Assembly: GCA_003584705.1 (NCBI GenBank)
Contig: AP018536.1
Span: forward strand, 2,294,001 to 2,358,000
Direction of reading: 5' to 3'
Length of the DNA stretch: 64,000 bases
Source: Lachnospiraceae bacterium GAM79
Lineage (GTDB): Bacteria > Bacillota > Clostridia > Lachnospirales > Lachnospiraceae
The translations under genes were made by a program, and so were the position numbers. Positions 1 through 8,698 of the stretch are shown piece by piece. How positions within the stretch are numbered: the stretch's first letter is position 1; every line of letters begins with the position of its first letter. The notes beneath the pieces are model-generated. The model was not told where the DNA came from, did no database searches, and was given only the letters and a program-made list of their open reading frames with translations.

Positions 1-721
1 TATCCCATTGTGTAGCACCTACTTCTCTAATCAAATCTACAATTTCATCTCTATTTACATAAACCCCTTTATTCTTAGCCAAGTGTTTATCCTCCGTAAT
101 CACACTAGTGTCTTCTGCAATTTCTATTCCAAGTGCATTTTTAGCTAATCTATCTGCAAGATCATTATATTTATCTCCTGAGTGCCCCTTTACCTTGACA
201 AACTTTATACATACTTTAGAACTGGCTTTTTTGCAAAAATCTGCATACGCCATTGTTCCTGCTTTTTTTGCTTTCCACTCTCCAGTACACCATCTTGCAA
301 TTCCCTCATAATCATGGTATATGGTAACCCCTGGGATGTCATGATCCAAGCAATACTGAATTGCTGCTTCGGCTCCCTTGATTTCTCCAGCAACATTATT
401 CATCTCTGACAAATCTGATTCAGAAAATTTTTCAGAAAAATGCACTTCTTGCCCATCAATAAAAAGTACCATCCCATAGGAAAAGGAATTGGTCAATATG
501 TCATAACTTCCATCAACATATGCAATAGCTGGGGTCATTTCTGGACATTTGGATTTAACTTCTGTTTCCGTATTTTTTAGAAATACCATAGCTTCTTCCT
601 GTGTAGAAAATCCCCTATATATCGCTCCAGAAAATCCACTAATCTGGCTTTGACACTCTGCCCATGTTTCATATATTCCAGGCTTTTTTCCAACTTTTAC
701 CGCATAAAACTTCTTCGCCAT
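1..721 (-). CDS. Ribonuclease H with N-terminal viroplasmin domain (3' end beyond window)
   Basis: The protein starts at the ATG at 721, eight bases after an AAGGAG ribosome site, and is open to the window edge, so its C-terminus is not seen. The first 45 or so residues (KFYAVKVGKKPGIYETW, then GFSGAIYRGFSTQEEA) match the caulimovirus viroplasmin/RNase HI N-terminal domain that binds RNA/DNA hybrids. An RNase H fold follows, with the acidic residues expected for two-metal catalysis: Asp in AYVDGSYD, Glu in EIKGAEAAI, Asp in YHDYEGIARW and Asp in YNDLADRLAK. It would cleave RNA in RNA/DNA hybrids. It sits at the outer end of a low-GC accessory block, so it may be element-borne. Confidence 0.9.
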   Translation of the reverse strand, partial: MAKKFYAVKVGKKPGIYETWAECQSQISGFSGAIYRGFSTQEEAMVFLKNTETEVKSKCPEMTPAIAYVDGSYDILTNSFSYGMVLFIDGQEVHFSEKFSESDLSEMNNVAGEIKGAEAAIQYCLDHDIPGVTIYHDYEGIARWCTGEWKAKKAGTMAYADFCKKASSKVCIKFVKVKGHSGDKYNDLADRLAKNALGIEIAEDTSVITEDKHLAKNKGVYVNRDEIVDLIREVGATQWD

Positions 722-813
722 TTGCATCTCCTTGTTTGGAATTCTGTAATATATCATATATTTATAGGTATGTCAATTACTTTTATGATTTTCATTATTT
801 TCATTTTATGATT

Positions 814-1161
814 TTATAGCATTCCGCTATTATCATTCAACGAATATATATGCCCTTTTGACTTCAACCATTCAATTTCGCTTTTCAAATTGTCTAATTT
901 CTGATTATAACATTCTTTATCATACTCAGAAATTAGTCTTTCTATTTCCTCTAAAATCCCATCAGCCTTTTGTGAATTACTTCCATAAACACTACAAAGC
1001 ATATCATGTTCAGCTAATTTACAGCATATATTGTCGTACATTTTTTTCTCTTCTTGCTCAACAGTTTTTAATTGAATTTCCTTTTGTGTTAAGAGATTAT
1101 TATATTGTTCATTAATTCCATTAGAAAATCTTTTATAATCTTGTATATTTATATCAGACAT
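814..1161 (-). CDS. Hypothetical coiled-coil protein, 115 aa
   Basis: No family recognised. The start ATG at 1161 follows an excellent AAGGAGG site at seven to eight bases, so the gene is likely real. The protein is charged and mostly helical (the QKEIQLKTVEQEEKKMYDN stretch and the C-terminal DNLKSEIEWLKSKG have heptad-like spacing), has no signal peptide or membrane segment, and is probably cytoplasmic. Similar small coiled-coil proteins accompany helicases in accessory islands. It lies downstream of the DinG-type helicase and the small ORF at 1294 to 1446, in the same direction, and could be co-transcribed with them. Function unknown. Confidence 0.65.
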   Translation of the reverse strand: MSDINIQDYKRFSNGINEQYNNLLTQKEIQLKTVEQEEKKMYDNICCKLAEHDMLCSVYGSNSQKADGILEEIERLISEYDKECYNQKLDNLKSEIEWLKSKGHIYSLNDNSGML

Positions 1162-1293
1162 TTTATGCGTCCTCCTTTTATCACTTTCTCATTAGTAGCT
1201 AGTACTCTATAAGTTTTGTTTTCATCTGTCTCTAAGAATTCGACATGCATCTTCATTCAGCAGTATGAATCCACTCTCTTCCATACCATCTGT

Positions 1294-1446
1294 TCATCTA
1301 TCAAAATAGGAAATTATCGCTTCGCTACCTCTTTCTTTTTCCAACGTCTTCAAGTTTCTTTCTGCAGTTCTCATATAAATAATACTCTTTCCTTTAATTT
1401 CAATTTTATTATAGCCATCTTTAGCATAAAAGTACAGATCATTCAT
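1294..1446 (-). CDS. Small hypothetical protein, 50 aa, overlapping the helicase stop
   Basis: An ATG at 1446 overlaps the helicase stop codon (1439 to 1441) by eight bases and follows AAAGGAG, so translation coupling with the helicase is likely. The peptide begins MNDLYFYAKDGYNKIEIKGK and ends in SYFDR. Reading on in the same frame past its TGA gives another short open stretch (MEESGFILLNEDACRILRDR), and a different frame then continues toward the next ribosome site. The protein may therefore be the front part of a longer gene broken by a stop and a frameshift between about 1170 and 1295. No family recognised. Confidence 0.45.
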   Translation of the reverse strand: MNDLYFYAKDGYNKIEIKGKSIIYMRTAERNLKTLEKERGSEAIISYFDR

Positions 1447-3523
1447 AATTCTCCTTTACCTCCACCACTCGCCTATAGAAATCTGCAATCTCCTCAATCT
1501 TATTCGTCCTGTTCTTTATTGGCAGTGATTCCCATATAATATGCTTATAGGGTGCTTTCGATTTCTCTCCAACTCTGGAATCAATAATAGATACAATACC
1601 TTTATCGTTCTCGCTCCGGATCAGTCTGCCGATTCCCTGCTTCAGCTTTATGATCATTTCTGGAACAGATACTTCCATTAAACCATTGTTGCATTGCTGA
1701 TACTTATAATCTATAATCGGCTCTCTCACCGGGAATGGTAATCTAAAAATAATCACATGGGATAGCGATAAGCCTTCAATGTTAATTCCCTCCCAGTAGC
1801 TTCCAGTCCCTAATAGAACAGAATTTGTATCCTTTCTAAATTTTTCCAGGGTTTCTGACTGTTTTGAATTTCCCTGCTGCATCAGTATCTTGAATGGTAA
1901 TTTTTCTTCCTTCAATTTATCATATACCGCATTCATATCCGTTTTAGCCGTAAATAGGATTAAGGCTTTTCCATTGCTGATCTGAAGCAGTCTTATTATC
2001 TCCTTCACACCTTCCTCAATAAATTTATCTCTTTCGTTTGTCGGATGCGGCATATGTTCCGTATAATAAATCATTGCGTGTTCATCGTAGTTAAACGGAG
2101 ATATTTTAGGTTCGCATATCATTCCACGTTTTGCCGGGAAGCCTGTATTCTTCATGAAATACGCATAGCTTTTTATGTAGTTTTCACTTTTACCGCTTGT
2201 GATAGTTGCTGAAGTCAGAACTACAGACAATTCTGACTCCTCAAACATAATTTTATCTATGATCCTGTCTACTTCTTTAGGACAGCTATATAGACGGATC
2301 CACTTTACTCCCCGTAGTCCCCTGTCTCTCTCCATCCAGAAAATATCATTACTACTATTTTCTTTATTCAGTGATTCAAAAAATTGAACATAATCTTCCA
2401 ATTGTTCCAGTTCTTCGTCATAGTTTTTTCGGTGACGATCACCCGTAAAATCACCGAATGCCATAGAAGCCTTAAAACTAATATCTTCCAACAGTCTTGT
2501 AAGTTTTTTGCACTCCGCTCCAATCATCTTCACATAATATCTGTCAACATCTTGTCCCCTTTTTTCCGCTTCTTTATCCTGCTCATCCATTTGTTTTAAT
2601 AGGGACTTGAAAACATTATTTGCTAAACTCTCTGCATTTTCCAGTTCTTTGTTAAATTCATTATCATAAGCATTTACTGCCTTTCCAGCAGCAAGCATTG
2701 CATCTTTCAGTTTGCTGAGTGTAATATAAGAAGTCACGGAAGACCGAACCTTACTTTCCAGATTATGAGCCTCGTCTACTACAATAATACCAATATCTTC
2801 ACTCATAAGCTGTCTTCTGAGACTTGCCCTTTTATGCATGTTGACTGCCAGCAGATCCTGATTACATACAATAATCCCATGAGTGTACATCATTTTCTGC
2901 CGCAGATCATAATAATGGCAGGAATCTCGATAACTGCATTTGTCTCTGCAAAACTGAGCTTTATATTCCTTTACATTAATCCGGTTCCATATTGCATCTG
3001 GGATAGCAATATTCCAATCGGACTTCTCTTTGCCGAATTTCCGAACCGTATTATAAATTATTTGATGTTCTTCTTTTTCTTCAAGAAATTCTCTTGTAAA
3101 ACATTCCTCCAGCCGATTCTTGCACAGAAAATGGTTCTGCCCTTTTGCTATGAGAACTTCCACATCATAATTCAACATATCCATAATTTTATCTATGTCG
3201 CCTATCAGCTGTTCTTGCAATGCAATCGTAGATGTAGCAATTACGACCGGTCTGCGGTATGTTTTGATGTAATATAAAATTGGTACAATATATGCGAAAG
3301 ATTTTCCAATGCCGACTCCAGCTTCCACAAGCACATGTTTTTTGTCCCGCAATCCTTCTACTATTTCACAGGACATTTCCCATTGTCCTTCTCTTTCTTC
3401 AAAGCCAGCCTCGGTGGCTTTATCCATAAAAAAGGAAAATACGTCTTCTCCTATTTTTAGAAATTTCTTTTTTCTCTCAGCTTGTCCAGTTTGCAATCTT
3501 TCATACTCATCCCAGAAAAACAT
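1439..3523 (-). CDS. DinG/XPD-type superfamily 2 ATP-dependent helicase
   Basis: 694 aa, the usual size for DinG/YoaA/XPD-like DNA helicases. Seen in order: Walker A AGVGIGKS at residues 68 to 75; a Cys cluster (CKNRLEEC, then CRDKCSYRDSC) in the position of the 4Fe-4S domain of this family; the DEAH box VVDEAHNLES; and a C-terminal motif VI-like QGIGRLIRSENDKG. The family unwinds DNA 5' to 3' and is tied to damage response and removal of D- and R-loops. A promoter (TTGGGG, 17 bp, extended -10 TGGTACAAT) lies 66 bp upstream. It stands in an accessory block with an RNase H, suggesting an element-encoded hybrid- or loop-processing pair, which is inference. Confidence 0.88.
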   Translation of the reverse strand: MFFWDEYERLQTGQAERKKKFLKIGEDVFSFFMDKATEAGFEEREGQWEMSCEIVEGLRDKKHVLVEAGVGIGKSFAYIVPILYYIKTYRRPVVIATSTIALQEQLIGDIDKIMDMLNYDVEVLIAKGQNHFLCKNRLEECFTREFLEEKEEHQIIYNTVRKFGKEKSDWNIAIPDAIWNRINVKEYKAQFCRDKCSYRDSCHYYDLRQKMMYTHGIIVCNQDLLAVNMHKRASLRRQLMSEDIGIIVVDEAHNLESKVRSSVTSYITLSKLKDAMLAAGKAVNAYDNEFNKELENAESLANNVFKSLLKQMDEQDKEAEKRGQDVDRYYVKMIGAECKKLTRLLEDISFKASMAFGDFTGDRHRKNYDEELEQLEDYVQFFESLNKENSSNDIFWMERDRGLRGVKWIRLYSCPKEVDRIIDKIMFEESELSVVLTSATITSGKSENYIKSYAYFMKNTGFPAKRGMICEPKISPFNYDEHAMIYYTEHMPHPTNERDKFIEEGVKEIIRLLQISNGKALILFTAKTDMNAVYDKLKEEKLPFKILMQQGNSKQSETLEKFRKDTNSVLLGTGSYWEGINIEGLSLSHVIIFRLPFPVREPIIDYKYQQCNNGLMEVSVPEMIIKLKQGIGRLIRSENDKGIVSIIDSRVGEKSKAPYKHIIWESLPIKNRTNKIEEIADFYRRVVEVKENYE

Positions 3524-3588
3524 ATCAGCACCTGCCTTTTACACACTTTATGTTATTCGACATATTGTCTATATATTCCCATATAAAA

Positions 3589-3617
3589 ATTGTACCATAA
3601 TATCACTCCTTCCCCAA
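3589..3617 (-). promoter_or_regulatory. Probable sigma-A promoter for the DinG-type helicase
   Basis: On the minus strand TTGGGG (3612 to 3617) is followed after exactly 17 bp by TACAAT (3589 to 3594), with an extended -10 TGG just before it. The helicase start lies about 66 bp downstream. Several very short ORFs with plausible starts lie in the leader and were not scored as genes. Confidence 0.45.
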
Positions 3618-3651
3618 GTCCCTATTTTCTCCGCTCATGCATTTTTATCGT

Positions 3652-3774
3652 TCACATTCTCAGCATTTTCTGCCCTTGCTCTTCATCCTCTCCGGTGCTT
3701 CCTTCCTCCATTTTCTCGCCCTCCAGCGCCTCTATTTCCCCTGTATTTTGCTTCTGCCCTTCAGTTATATCCAT
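3652..3774 (-). CDS. Possible tiny acidic protein, 40 aa
   Basis: A 40-codon frame starts at an ATG (3774) that overlaps the end of the 68-aa ORF at 3761 to 3967. The peptide is Glu-rich and hydrophilic (MDITEGQKQNTGEIEALEGE and onward) with no recognisable motif. The ribosome site (AGAGTGG) is weak. It is listed because the overlapping arrangement is typical of coupled small genes in mobile elements, but it could be a chance frame. Confidence 0.25.
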   Translation of the reverse strand: MDITEGQKQNTGEIEALEGEKMEEGSTGEDEEQGQKMLRM

Positions 3775-3967
3775 ACCACTCTGACAGTTCCTCAATAAGG
3801 CTGCTACACGCCTCAATATCCGCCTCATAACCGGTGCAGTGTTCTGTAATCATATCCTTCCGGTATCTTTCAATTTCGCCTATTGCTTCCTTTATGCGTT
3901 CACCGGAAATTCCATTTTTTCCAATCCATTGTTCTTTTCTCCTTCCTGTGTGCATTTGCAGCAACAA
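3761..3967 (-). CDS. Hypothetical protein, up to 68 aa
   Basis: The longest frame begins with TTG at 3967, and an in-frame ATG at 3955 is an alternative; neither has a strong ribosome site. The sequence is hydrophilic and helical (ERIKEAIGEIERYRKDMITE), with no family recognised. It lies just after the hairpin terminator that follows the serine recombinase, and its beginning abuts the stem, so it would need its own promoter or readthrough. Possibly the truncated end of an older gene. Confidence 0.3.
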   Translation of the reverse strand: MLLQMHTGRRKEQWIGKNGISGERIKEAIGEIERYRKDMITEHCTGYEADIEACSSLIEELSEWYGYN

Positions 3968-3973
3968 TAAAAC

Positions 3974-3991
3974 GCCCGATCCGCATCGGGC
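3974..3991 (-). terminator. Intrinsic terminator after the serine recombinase
   Basis: A perfect 7-bp stem (GCCCGAT / ATCGGGC) with a 4-base loop is flanked by GTTTTATT on the minus-strand exit side and by ATTTTATT on the other, so it can stop transcription in both directions. It stands about 70 bp past the recombinase stop at 4060. Confidence 0.75.
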
Positions 3992-4059
3992 ATTTTATTC
4001 TTACCGCAACCGGCAGGAATAACGTTTCTTATTCACTTGCTGCCATTCCCGCCGTAATC

Positions 4060-5694
4060 TCAGTCGTATCGGATCTCCTGTTCTACTACGATACCTGATT
4101 TAAACTGTATCATCAGTTTCTCCTCAGAGATTATTTTTACCGTAGAAATCAGTCTCCTTACGAGATCATTATCGAATTCCGGTATCCGGCAGGTAGTCGT
4201 TCTTAAAAAGTCATCAATTTCATACATTCTTTGATTGCATTCCCTTAATGTCTCCTCCCTTTTTCTGGTTTCTGTTTGATTTTTCTTAATCGACTGAATC
4301 TCCTCTGCAATTGCATGGTATCTGGCATCAAATTCCTGTGTATATTCTCCCGCCTTTGCATTTTCCATGATCAGGGCAAGCATTTCTTCCTGCTTATTTT
4401 TCAGAAGTGTGTCATAGTCTTCTTCCTCCCGCAGTGCTTCCTTCGTATTTATCACACTTATGACATTCTGCCGGAATGTCTCTATGAACTCTCTGTCGTC
4501 ACAGGTTATCTTATGGATTGCCTCCATTACCGCCCGATTTAATGCTTCTTCCTTGATAGTCTCAGAGTTTGGGCATTTCTTCACGCCGTTTGTCAGTCTG
4601 TTTGAGCATCTCCATACAATTTTCTTTTGGCCGTTCCTCGACCATGTGACTCTTCTGTATTCGTGTCCACATTTTCCGCAGATCACTATGCCGGTCAGTG
4701 CATAGAGCGAAGAGTATTTGCTTTTCTGATTTTTCTTCCGTGTTACCGCCGCCTTACACAGATTTGCTCTCCGCATTCGTTCTTCCTGTACCCGGTAATA
4801 TATTTCTTTGGGGATAATGGCTTCATGATCGTTTTCGACATAATACTGTGGCACAATTCCATTATTCACTACTCGTTTCTTTGTCATAAAGTCTACTGTA
4901 TACGTTTTCTGCAGAAGTGCATCTCCCATATATTTCTCATTACACAGCATATTATCAATGACTGTGGTATGCCACCGTTCCTGTCCCGTAGCCGTTTTAA
5001 TTTCTCTATCCTCAAGATATTTCTTAATCTTGACAGAACTGTATCCCTCCAGATATAACCGGTAGATCAATCTTACGATTTCTGCCTCTTTAGGTACTAT
5101 GATCAGATCACCGTTCTCATTCTTGGTGTATCCCATGAACTTTGCACAGTTTACAAGAACCTTTCCTTTTTCAAATTTTCTTGCAATCCCCCACCGGACA
5201 TTCTCACTGATATTACGGCTTTCTTCCTGCGCAAGGCTGCTTAAGATGGTGATAAGGATTTCTCCCGTTCCCTCCAGCGTATTCACACCCTCTTTTTCAA
5301 AAACTATGGCAATGTTTTTTGCCTTTAGTTCACGGATTGTTACCAGCGAATCTACCGTGTTTCTTGCAAACCGGCTTACGGATTTGGTAAGGATCATATC
5401 TATTTTTCCATTTAGGGCATCCTTTACCATAGTCTTAAAATCTGCTCTTTTTTTGGTGTTAGTTCCGCTCTTACCATCATCCGCATAAATTCCTGCGAAT
5501 TTCCAGTTAGGATTATCTTGTATTTTGTTGGTATAGTATTCCACCTGCGCCTCATAGCTGCTGTCCTGTTCTTCTTCGTCTGTACTGACACGGCAATATG
5601 CAGCTACCTTCAGCATCTTATCTGAAAGTTTAATGCTGGTATCGAACTGTACTTTTGCAGGTATTACAGACACCTTTTTAGCTGTTGTACCCAT
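4060..5694 (-). CDS. Large serine recombinase (resolvase/integrase family)
   Basis: 544 aa, within the usual range of large serine integrases. The N-terminal resolvase domain carries AAYCRVSTDEEEQ with the nucleophile Ser37, plus the conserved KSVSRFARN and the SLAQEESRNISENVRWG region. A recombinase domain follows, then a zinc ribbon (CGKCGHEY and later CSNRLTNGVKKC) and a long C-terminal coiled coil. Such enzymes integrate and excise transposons and ICEs at att sites without high-energy cofactors. Its start lies inside the 3' end of the upstream 349-aa protein (17-bp overlap), so the two are translationally coupled and probably work together. A bidirectional terminator follows at 3974. Confidence 0.93.
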   Translation of the reverse strand: MGTTAKKVSVIPAKVQFDTSIKLSDKMLKVAAYCRVSTDEEEQDSSYEAQVEYYTNKIQDNPNWKFAGIYADDGKSGTNTKKRADFKTMVKDALNGKIDMILTKSVSRFARNTVDSLVTIRELKAKNIAIVFEKEGVNTLEGTGEILITILSSLAQEESRNISENVRWGIARKFEKGKVLVNCAKFMGYTKNENGDLIIVPKEAEIVRLIYRLYLEGYSSVKIKKYLEDREIKTATGQERWHTTVIDNMLCNEKYMGDALLQKTYTVDFMTKKRVVNNGIVPQYYVENDHEAIIPKEIYYRVQEERMRRANLCKAAVTRKKNQKSKYSSLYALTGIVICGKCGHEYRRVTWSRNGQKKIVWRCSNRLTNGVKKCPNSETIKEEALNRAVMEAIHKITCDDREFIETFRQNVISVINTKEALREEEDYDTLLKNKQEEMLALIMENAKAGEYTQEFDARYHAIAEEIQSIKKNQTETRKREETLRECNQRMYEIDDFLRTTTCRIPEFDNDLVRRLISTVKIISEEKLMIQFKSGIVVEQEIRYD

Positions 5695-6727
5695 TTGCCT
5701 CCTTTCCGGGCTTTTTATCCGTGTACCCTACCTTCATTCGTCCACCATTCAGGAATTCTACTTCTGCCATATTCCCGTTGCATAAATAAATCTTCCGAAT
5801 CAGCTTTTTGTATAATTCCCTGTCGAATTCCACTATCTTTTCCCGGCCAGCAAGAATATCCCTGATTTCTTCCGTTTTATACAAAGCATCTTTTACTGTT
5901 AATGTCCGGTAGCGTTCCTCTGCCCTTTGGTACAATGCCTGTATGAATTCTTTTTCCGAGACCGCTTTTCCTTTCATCTCTGCTATTTTCCGATCCATTC
6001 TTCGGTATTCAGGACTGATTACATCCTCCGGGTCTTTCTTATATAAAAGTCCCTGATTTTGAATGGCTGCATTAATTGCGTCCACGCGCACCTGTTTTAT
6101 CTGATCATCTGTGATAGTTCTGTCTCTGCATTTCTCCTGTTTTTTGTATAAGTAACCTTTGCACTTCCAGTTCACATTTGTACCATATCCAACACTAATT
6201 TTCATTTTCCGCGAGAAATCTCTTTTACTTTCATATGTTATTCCGTAATACTCTATTTTGCATTGAGGCTTATTCCTTCTCCTGATCGGGCTGAACAATG
6301 CTTCTTCCAAATTCATTCCATTTGATAACCTCTCCCATATCAATGACACATCCTGGCCATAATAACAGCTAAGCTCCGTCAATCCGAGAATTTCTTTTCC
6401 TTGAAAAAAAATCACTTCTTTTTTGAGTATTTCTGCGAGAGCTTCCTCAACTGTTTTTCCCTGTTTCAATTTTTTTGAAATAGTTGCTGGACTAATTCCA
6501 TACTCGTTTGCCATCTTTGAAACGCTACAATATTTCTTTCCCCATACAACATAAATTTCTGCTTCCTTTGCCTTCTGTGCTATTTTCACGGCCTTATCTA
6601 CATTTTTCGTTCGATAATAATTATGCACAATTGAAGAATACGGTAATTCTAAGTCTTTACTTAGTTCACTGAGGGAATCATATTTCTTTCCCTGGTATTC
6701 TACCTGATGCCCTTTTCTTCGTTTCAT
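5678..6727 (-). CDS. Recombinase-partner protein: tandem HTH-like repeats plus recombinase-type C-terminus
   Basis: 349 aa without the resolvase catalytic domain. Residues 1 to about 180 hold at least three, perhaps four, repeats of about 45 aa beginning with a YQGKKYDSLSELSKDLELP-like strand-helix unit (then VWGKKYCSVSKMANEYGIS and FQGKEILGLTELSCYYGQ), each ending in a GKTVEEAL-like helix. They look like HTH DNA-binding modules. The C-terminal 100 residues (VEFDRELYKKLIRKIYL, then EVEFLNGGRMKVGY) match the C-terminal segment of large serine recombinases, including its neighbour (FDNDLVRRLISTVKII). I infer an accessory DNA-binding or directionality factor for the coupled recombinase. The start ATG at 6727 follows a GGGAGGAT site. 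Confidence 0.7.
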   Translation of the reverse strand: MKRRKGHQVEYQGKKYDSLSELSKDLELPYSSIVHNYYRTKNVDKAVKIAQKAKEAEIYVVWGKKYCSVSKMANEYGISPATISKKLKQGKTVEEALAEILKKEVIFFQGKEILGLTELSCYYGQDVSLIWERLSNGMNLEEALFSPIRRRNKPQCKIEYYGITYESKRDFSRKMKISVGYGTNVNWKCKGYLYKKQEKCRDRTITDDQIKQVRVDAINAAIQNQGLLYKKDPEDVISPEYRRMDRKIAEMKGKAVSEKEFIQALYQRAEERYRTLTVKDALYKTEEIRDILAGREKIVEFDRELYKKLIRKIYLCNGNMAEVEFLNGGRMKVGYTDKKPGKEANGYNS

Positions 6728-6765
6728 TTATCCTCCCGTTTTTTTTAAATTTACTGCATAAAAAT

Positions 6766-6801
6766 AGCGGTGCTTATTTCATTTCTAAAATAAGTACCGC
6801 T
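6766..6801 (-). terminator. Hairpin downstream of second recombinase
   Basis: A 14-bp stem with a single mismatch (6766 to 6779 with 6788 to 6801) and an 8-base loop, followed on the minus strand by TATTTTTATG. It could be a second terminator between the mobilizable element's recombinase and the 349-aa protein, or lie near the element end. Confidence 0.5.
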
Positions 6802-6925
6802 CCTATTTGATATTATAACATCTGTTGCGTTTTCCGCCACTGCTCTTCGTTGATAATCGATTCAACATAGCATCTATTTTCTACCATTTTTCTCTAATGT
6901 ATCTATGAAAAACGAATAAAAAAAT

Positions 6926-6964
6926 AGGGCAAAAACTGGTTTTTTTCTCTCCATTTTTTGCCCT
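6926..6964 (-). terminator. Intrinsic terminator of the 566-aa recombinase
   Basis: Arms AGGGCAAAAA (6926 to 6935) and TTTTTGCCCT (6955 to 6964) pair perfectly. On the minus strand the stem is followed by ATTTTTTTATT, a classic U-tract. It stands 34 bp past the recombinase stop. Confidence 0.75.
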
Positions 6965-6965
6965 C

Positions 6966-6987
6966 AAACCACTATATATTGTGGTTT
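6966..6987. repeat. 22-bp palindrome between recombinase stop and terminator
   Basis: AAACCAC and GTGGTTT arms flank TATATATT. The site lies within 12 bp of the end of the recombinase gene, where serine-integrase elements often carry their attachment site. No matching copy was seen near rumA, so an att role is only a suggestion. Confidence 0.3.
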
Positions 6988-6997
6988 ACTATATTAT

Positions 6998-8698
6998 TTA
7001 TGCTTGTTTTCCACAATTCCGCATCAGAATTACTACTTCAACAGTTGTTTCAGTTTCCAAGGGAAGTTCTTTCACTTCCTCACCATCAACAGGCACAGGA
7101 AAATTGAATACGATCTTCTTTATCCAGCTTCCGTCTTTCCTTTTCTCCGGGAACATCTCAATTCGCTCGATAAAGGCCTTCATAAACTCCTTCTGCTCCG
7201 CTTCCGTTGCGGAATGGTAGACTTCATCAAATGCCAGTAACAAGCGATAGATATTGTCACCGGAAATCTTCTCCTGCTGTATGTTGCGGATCTGACTTTG
7301 CAATTCGCCAATCTGAACTTCGATTTCCTCTATGGTATCATACTGCTCATCATAGCGGCGCTGCAAGTCTAAAATCTTTCTGTCATAGTGGACATCGTTG
7401 ATGTCCAAGGTATCCATCTGACGCTCCAAGCGACTTTTCGTTCCAAAGGCTTGCTTTAGCTGCCCTTGCAGAACGGCGATCTGCTTTTCCATATCCTCTG
7501 TATCAACCGCCGTTCCGATTTTCGCTTGAATCGCTTCCACAAACCGGGGATTGTTGACCATAGCAGAAATAATCTTCGCCACAAATTTATTGATTTCCGT
7601 CTGCTCGATATTCAGACGGAAGCTGCACTCATGCCCGGTGGGTGTAACCGTATTTTTGCAGTAGTAATAATACCGTGTTTTTTTGTCCTTGCTGTGCGCC
7701 TTGGCGATATTGCCGTACATACTCTTACCGCAGCATGGGCATTTCAAGATACCGGACAGGATGTGTGCATGGTCTGGATTGTTGACCTTTTCCCGCTTGA
7801 AAGAATTGATCTTGCGCTTTTCCTGTGCCAGATACCAATCTTCTTCGGAAATGATAGCTTCGTGCTGTCCTTCATAAACCGGGAACTCCGACTGCTCAAC
7901 CACGTGCATCTCGTTTCTTGTACCCTGTTTCTTTTCTGTTCTTCGTCTGCCGTAAGCAATCTTTCCCATATAAACAGGATTGTACAATACATTTTTCACA
8001 AAATCTCTTGAAAATCCCGGAATGGTATTATTCTGTCTTAGTTTCTTTACATAACCATTGCGGTTCAGATATTTTGCAACTCCTGTAACACCCTCGTTTG
8101 TATGAATATAACGATCATAGATTACTCGGATAACTTCCACTTCATCCTCTGCAATGACAAGGTTTCCATTTTCCAGTTTGTATCCATATGGAGCGAAACC
8201 GCCGTTCCATTTGCCCTCACGAGCCTTTTGCTCACGTCCTGCCATTGTCTGTGTGCGGATATTTTCTCGCTCAATCTCTGCCACCGCAGACAGCACAGAG
8301 ATCATCAGCTTTCCTGCATCCTTGGAGCTGTCAATGCCATCCTCCACGCAGATCAGATTGACACCGAAATCCTGCATGAGTTGCAAAGAGTTCAGAACGT
8401 CCGCTGCATTTCTGCCAAATCGGGACAGCTTAAAGACCAACACATAAGAAACATCATCTTTGCCGTCCTGGATGTCATTCAGCATCCGTTGAAACTCCTG
8501 CCGCCCTTGAATGTTCTTGCCGGAAAATCCCTCGTCAGAATACTCCCCGGCAACGATCATATCCTCGTATGCCGCATACTTCCGTAGCTTGTCACGTTGG
8601 GCATCCAAACTGTATCCGTCAACCTGCATCGAGGTGGACACTCTTGTATAAAGATAGCATTTAAGTTGTTTCTTTTTCAGAATCTCCACCTCCCTCAT
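6998..8698 (-). CDS. Large serine recombinase (integrase of the mobilizable element)
   Basis: 566 aa. The N-terminal resolvase domain begins CYLYTRVSTSMQVDGYSLDA with nucleophile Ser21 and contains FKLSRFGRNAADVL and AVAEIERENIRTQT. The recombinase domain (GKWNGGFAPYGYKL) and a zinc ribbon (LKCPCCGKSMYG, then YYCKNTV and HECSF) follow, and then a coiled coil with alternating Leu and Gln from about 410 to 500. This is the architecture of TnpX/TndX-like enzymes that move Tn4451-type elements. It is only distantly like the other recombinase at 4060. Its start lies 38 bp inside the small HTH regulator gene, so the two form an autoregulated operon. Confidence 0.93.
   Translation of the reverse strand: MREVEILKKKQLKCYLYTRVSTSMQVDGYSLDAQRDKLRKYAAYEDMIVAGEYSDEGFSGKNIQGRQEFQRMLNDIQDGKDDVSYVLVFKLSRFGRNAADVLNSLQLMQDFGVNLICVEDGIDSSKDAGKLMISVLSAVAEIERENIRTQTMAGREQKAREGKWNGGFAPYGYKLENGNLVIAEDEVEVIRVIYDRYIHTNEGVTGVAKYLNRNGYVKKLRQNNTIPGFSRDFVKNVLYNPVYMGKIAYGRRRTEKKQGTRNEMHVVEQSEFPVYEGQHEAIISEEDWYLAQEKRKINSFKREKVNNPDHAHILSGILKCPCCGKSMYGNIAKAHSKDKKTRYYYYCKNTVTPTGHECSFRLNIEQTEINKFVAKIISAMVNNPRFVEAIQAKIGTAVDTEDMEKQIAVLQGQLKQAFGTKSRLERQMDTLDINDVHYDRKILDLQRRYDEQYDTIEEIEVQIGELQSQIRNIQQEKISGDNIYRLLLAFDEVYHSATEAEQKEFMKAFIERIEMFPEKRKDGSWIKKIVFNFPVPVDGEEVKELPLETETTVEVVILMRNCGKQA

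Noticed and set aside
6966..6987. Attachment site for the 566-aa recombinase
   Set aside because: The palindrome is in the right place, but no second copy was seen near the other element end, so it was kept only as a repeat.
7466..8011. 181-codon plus-strand frame
   Set aside because: It lies wholly inside the serine recombinase gene on the other strand and has no ribosome site or recognisable motif.
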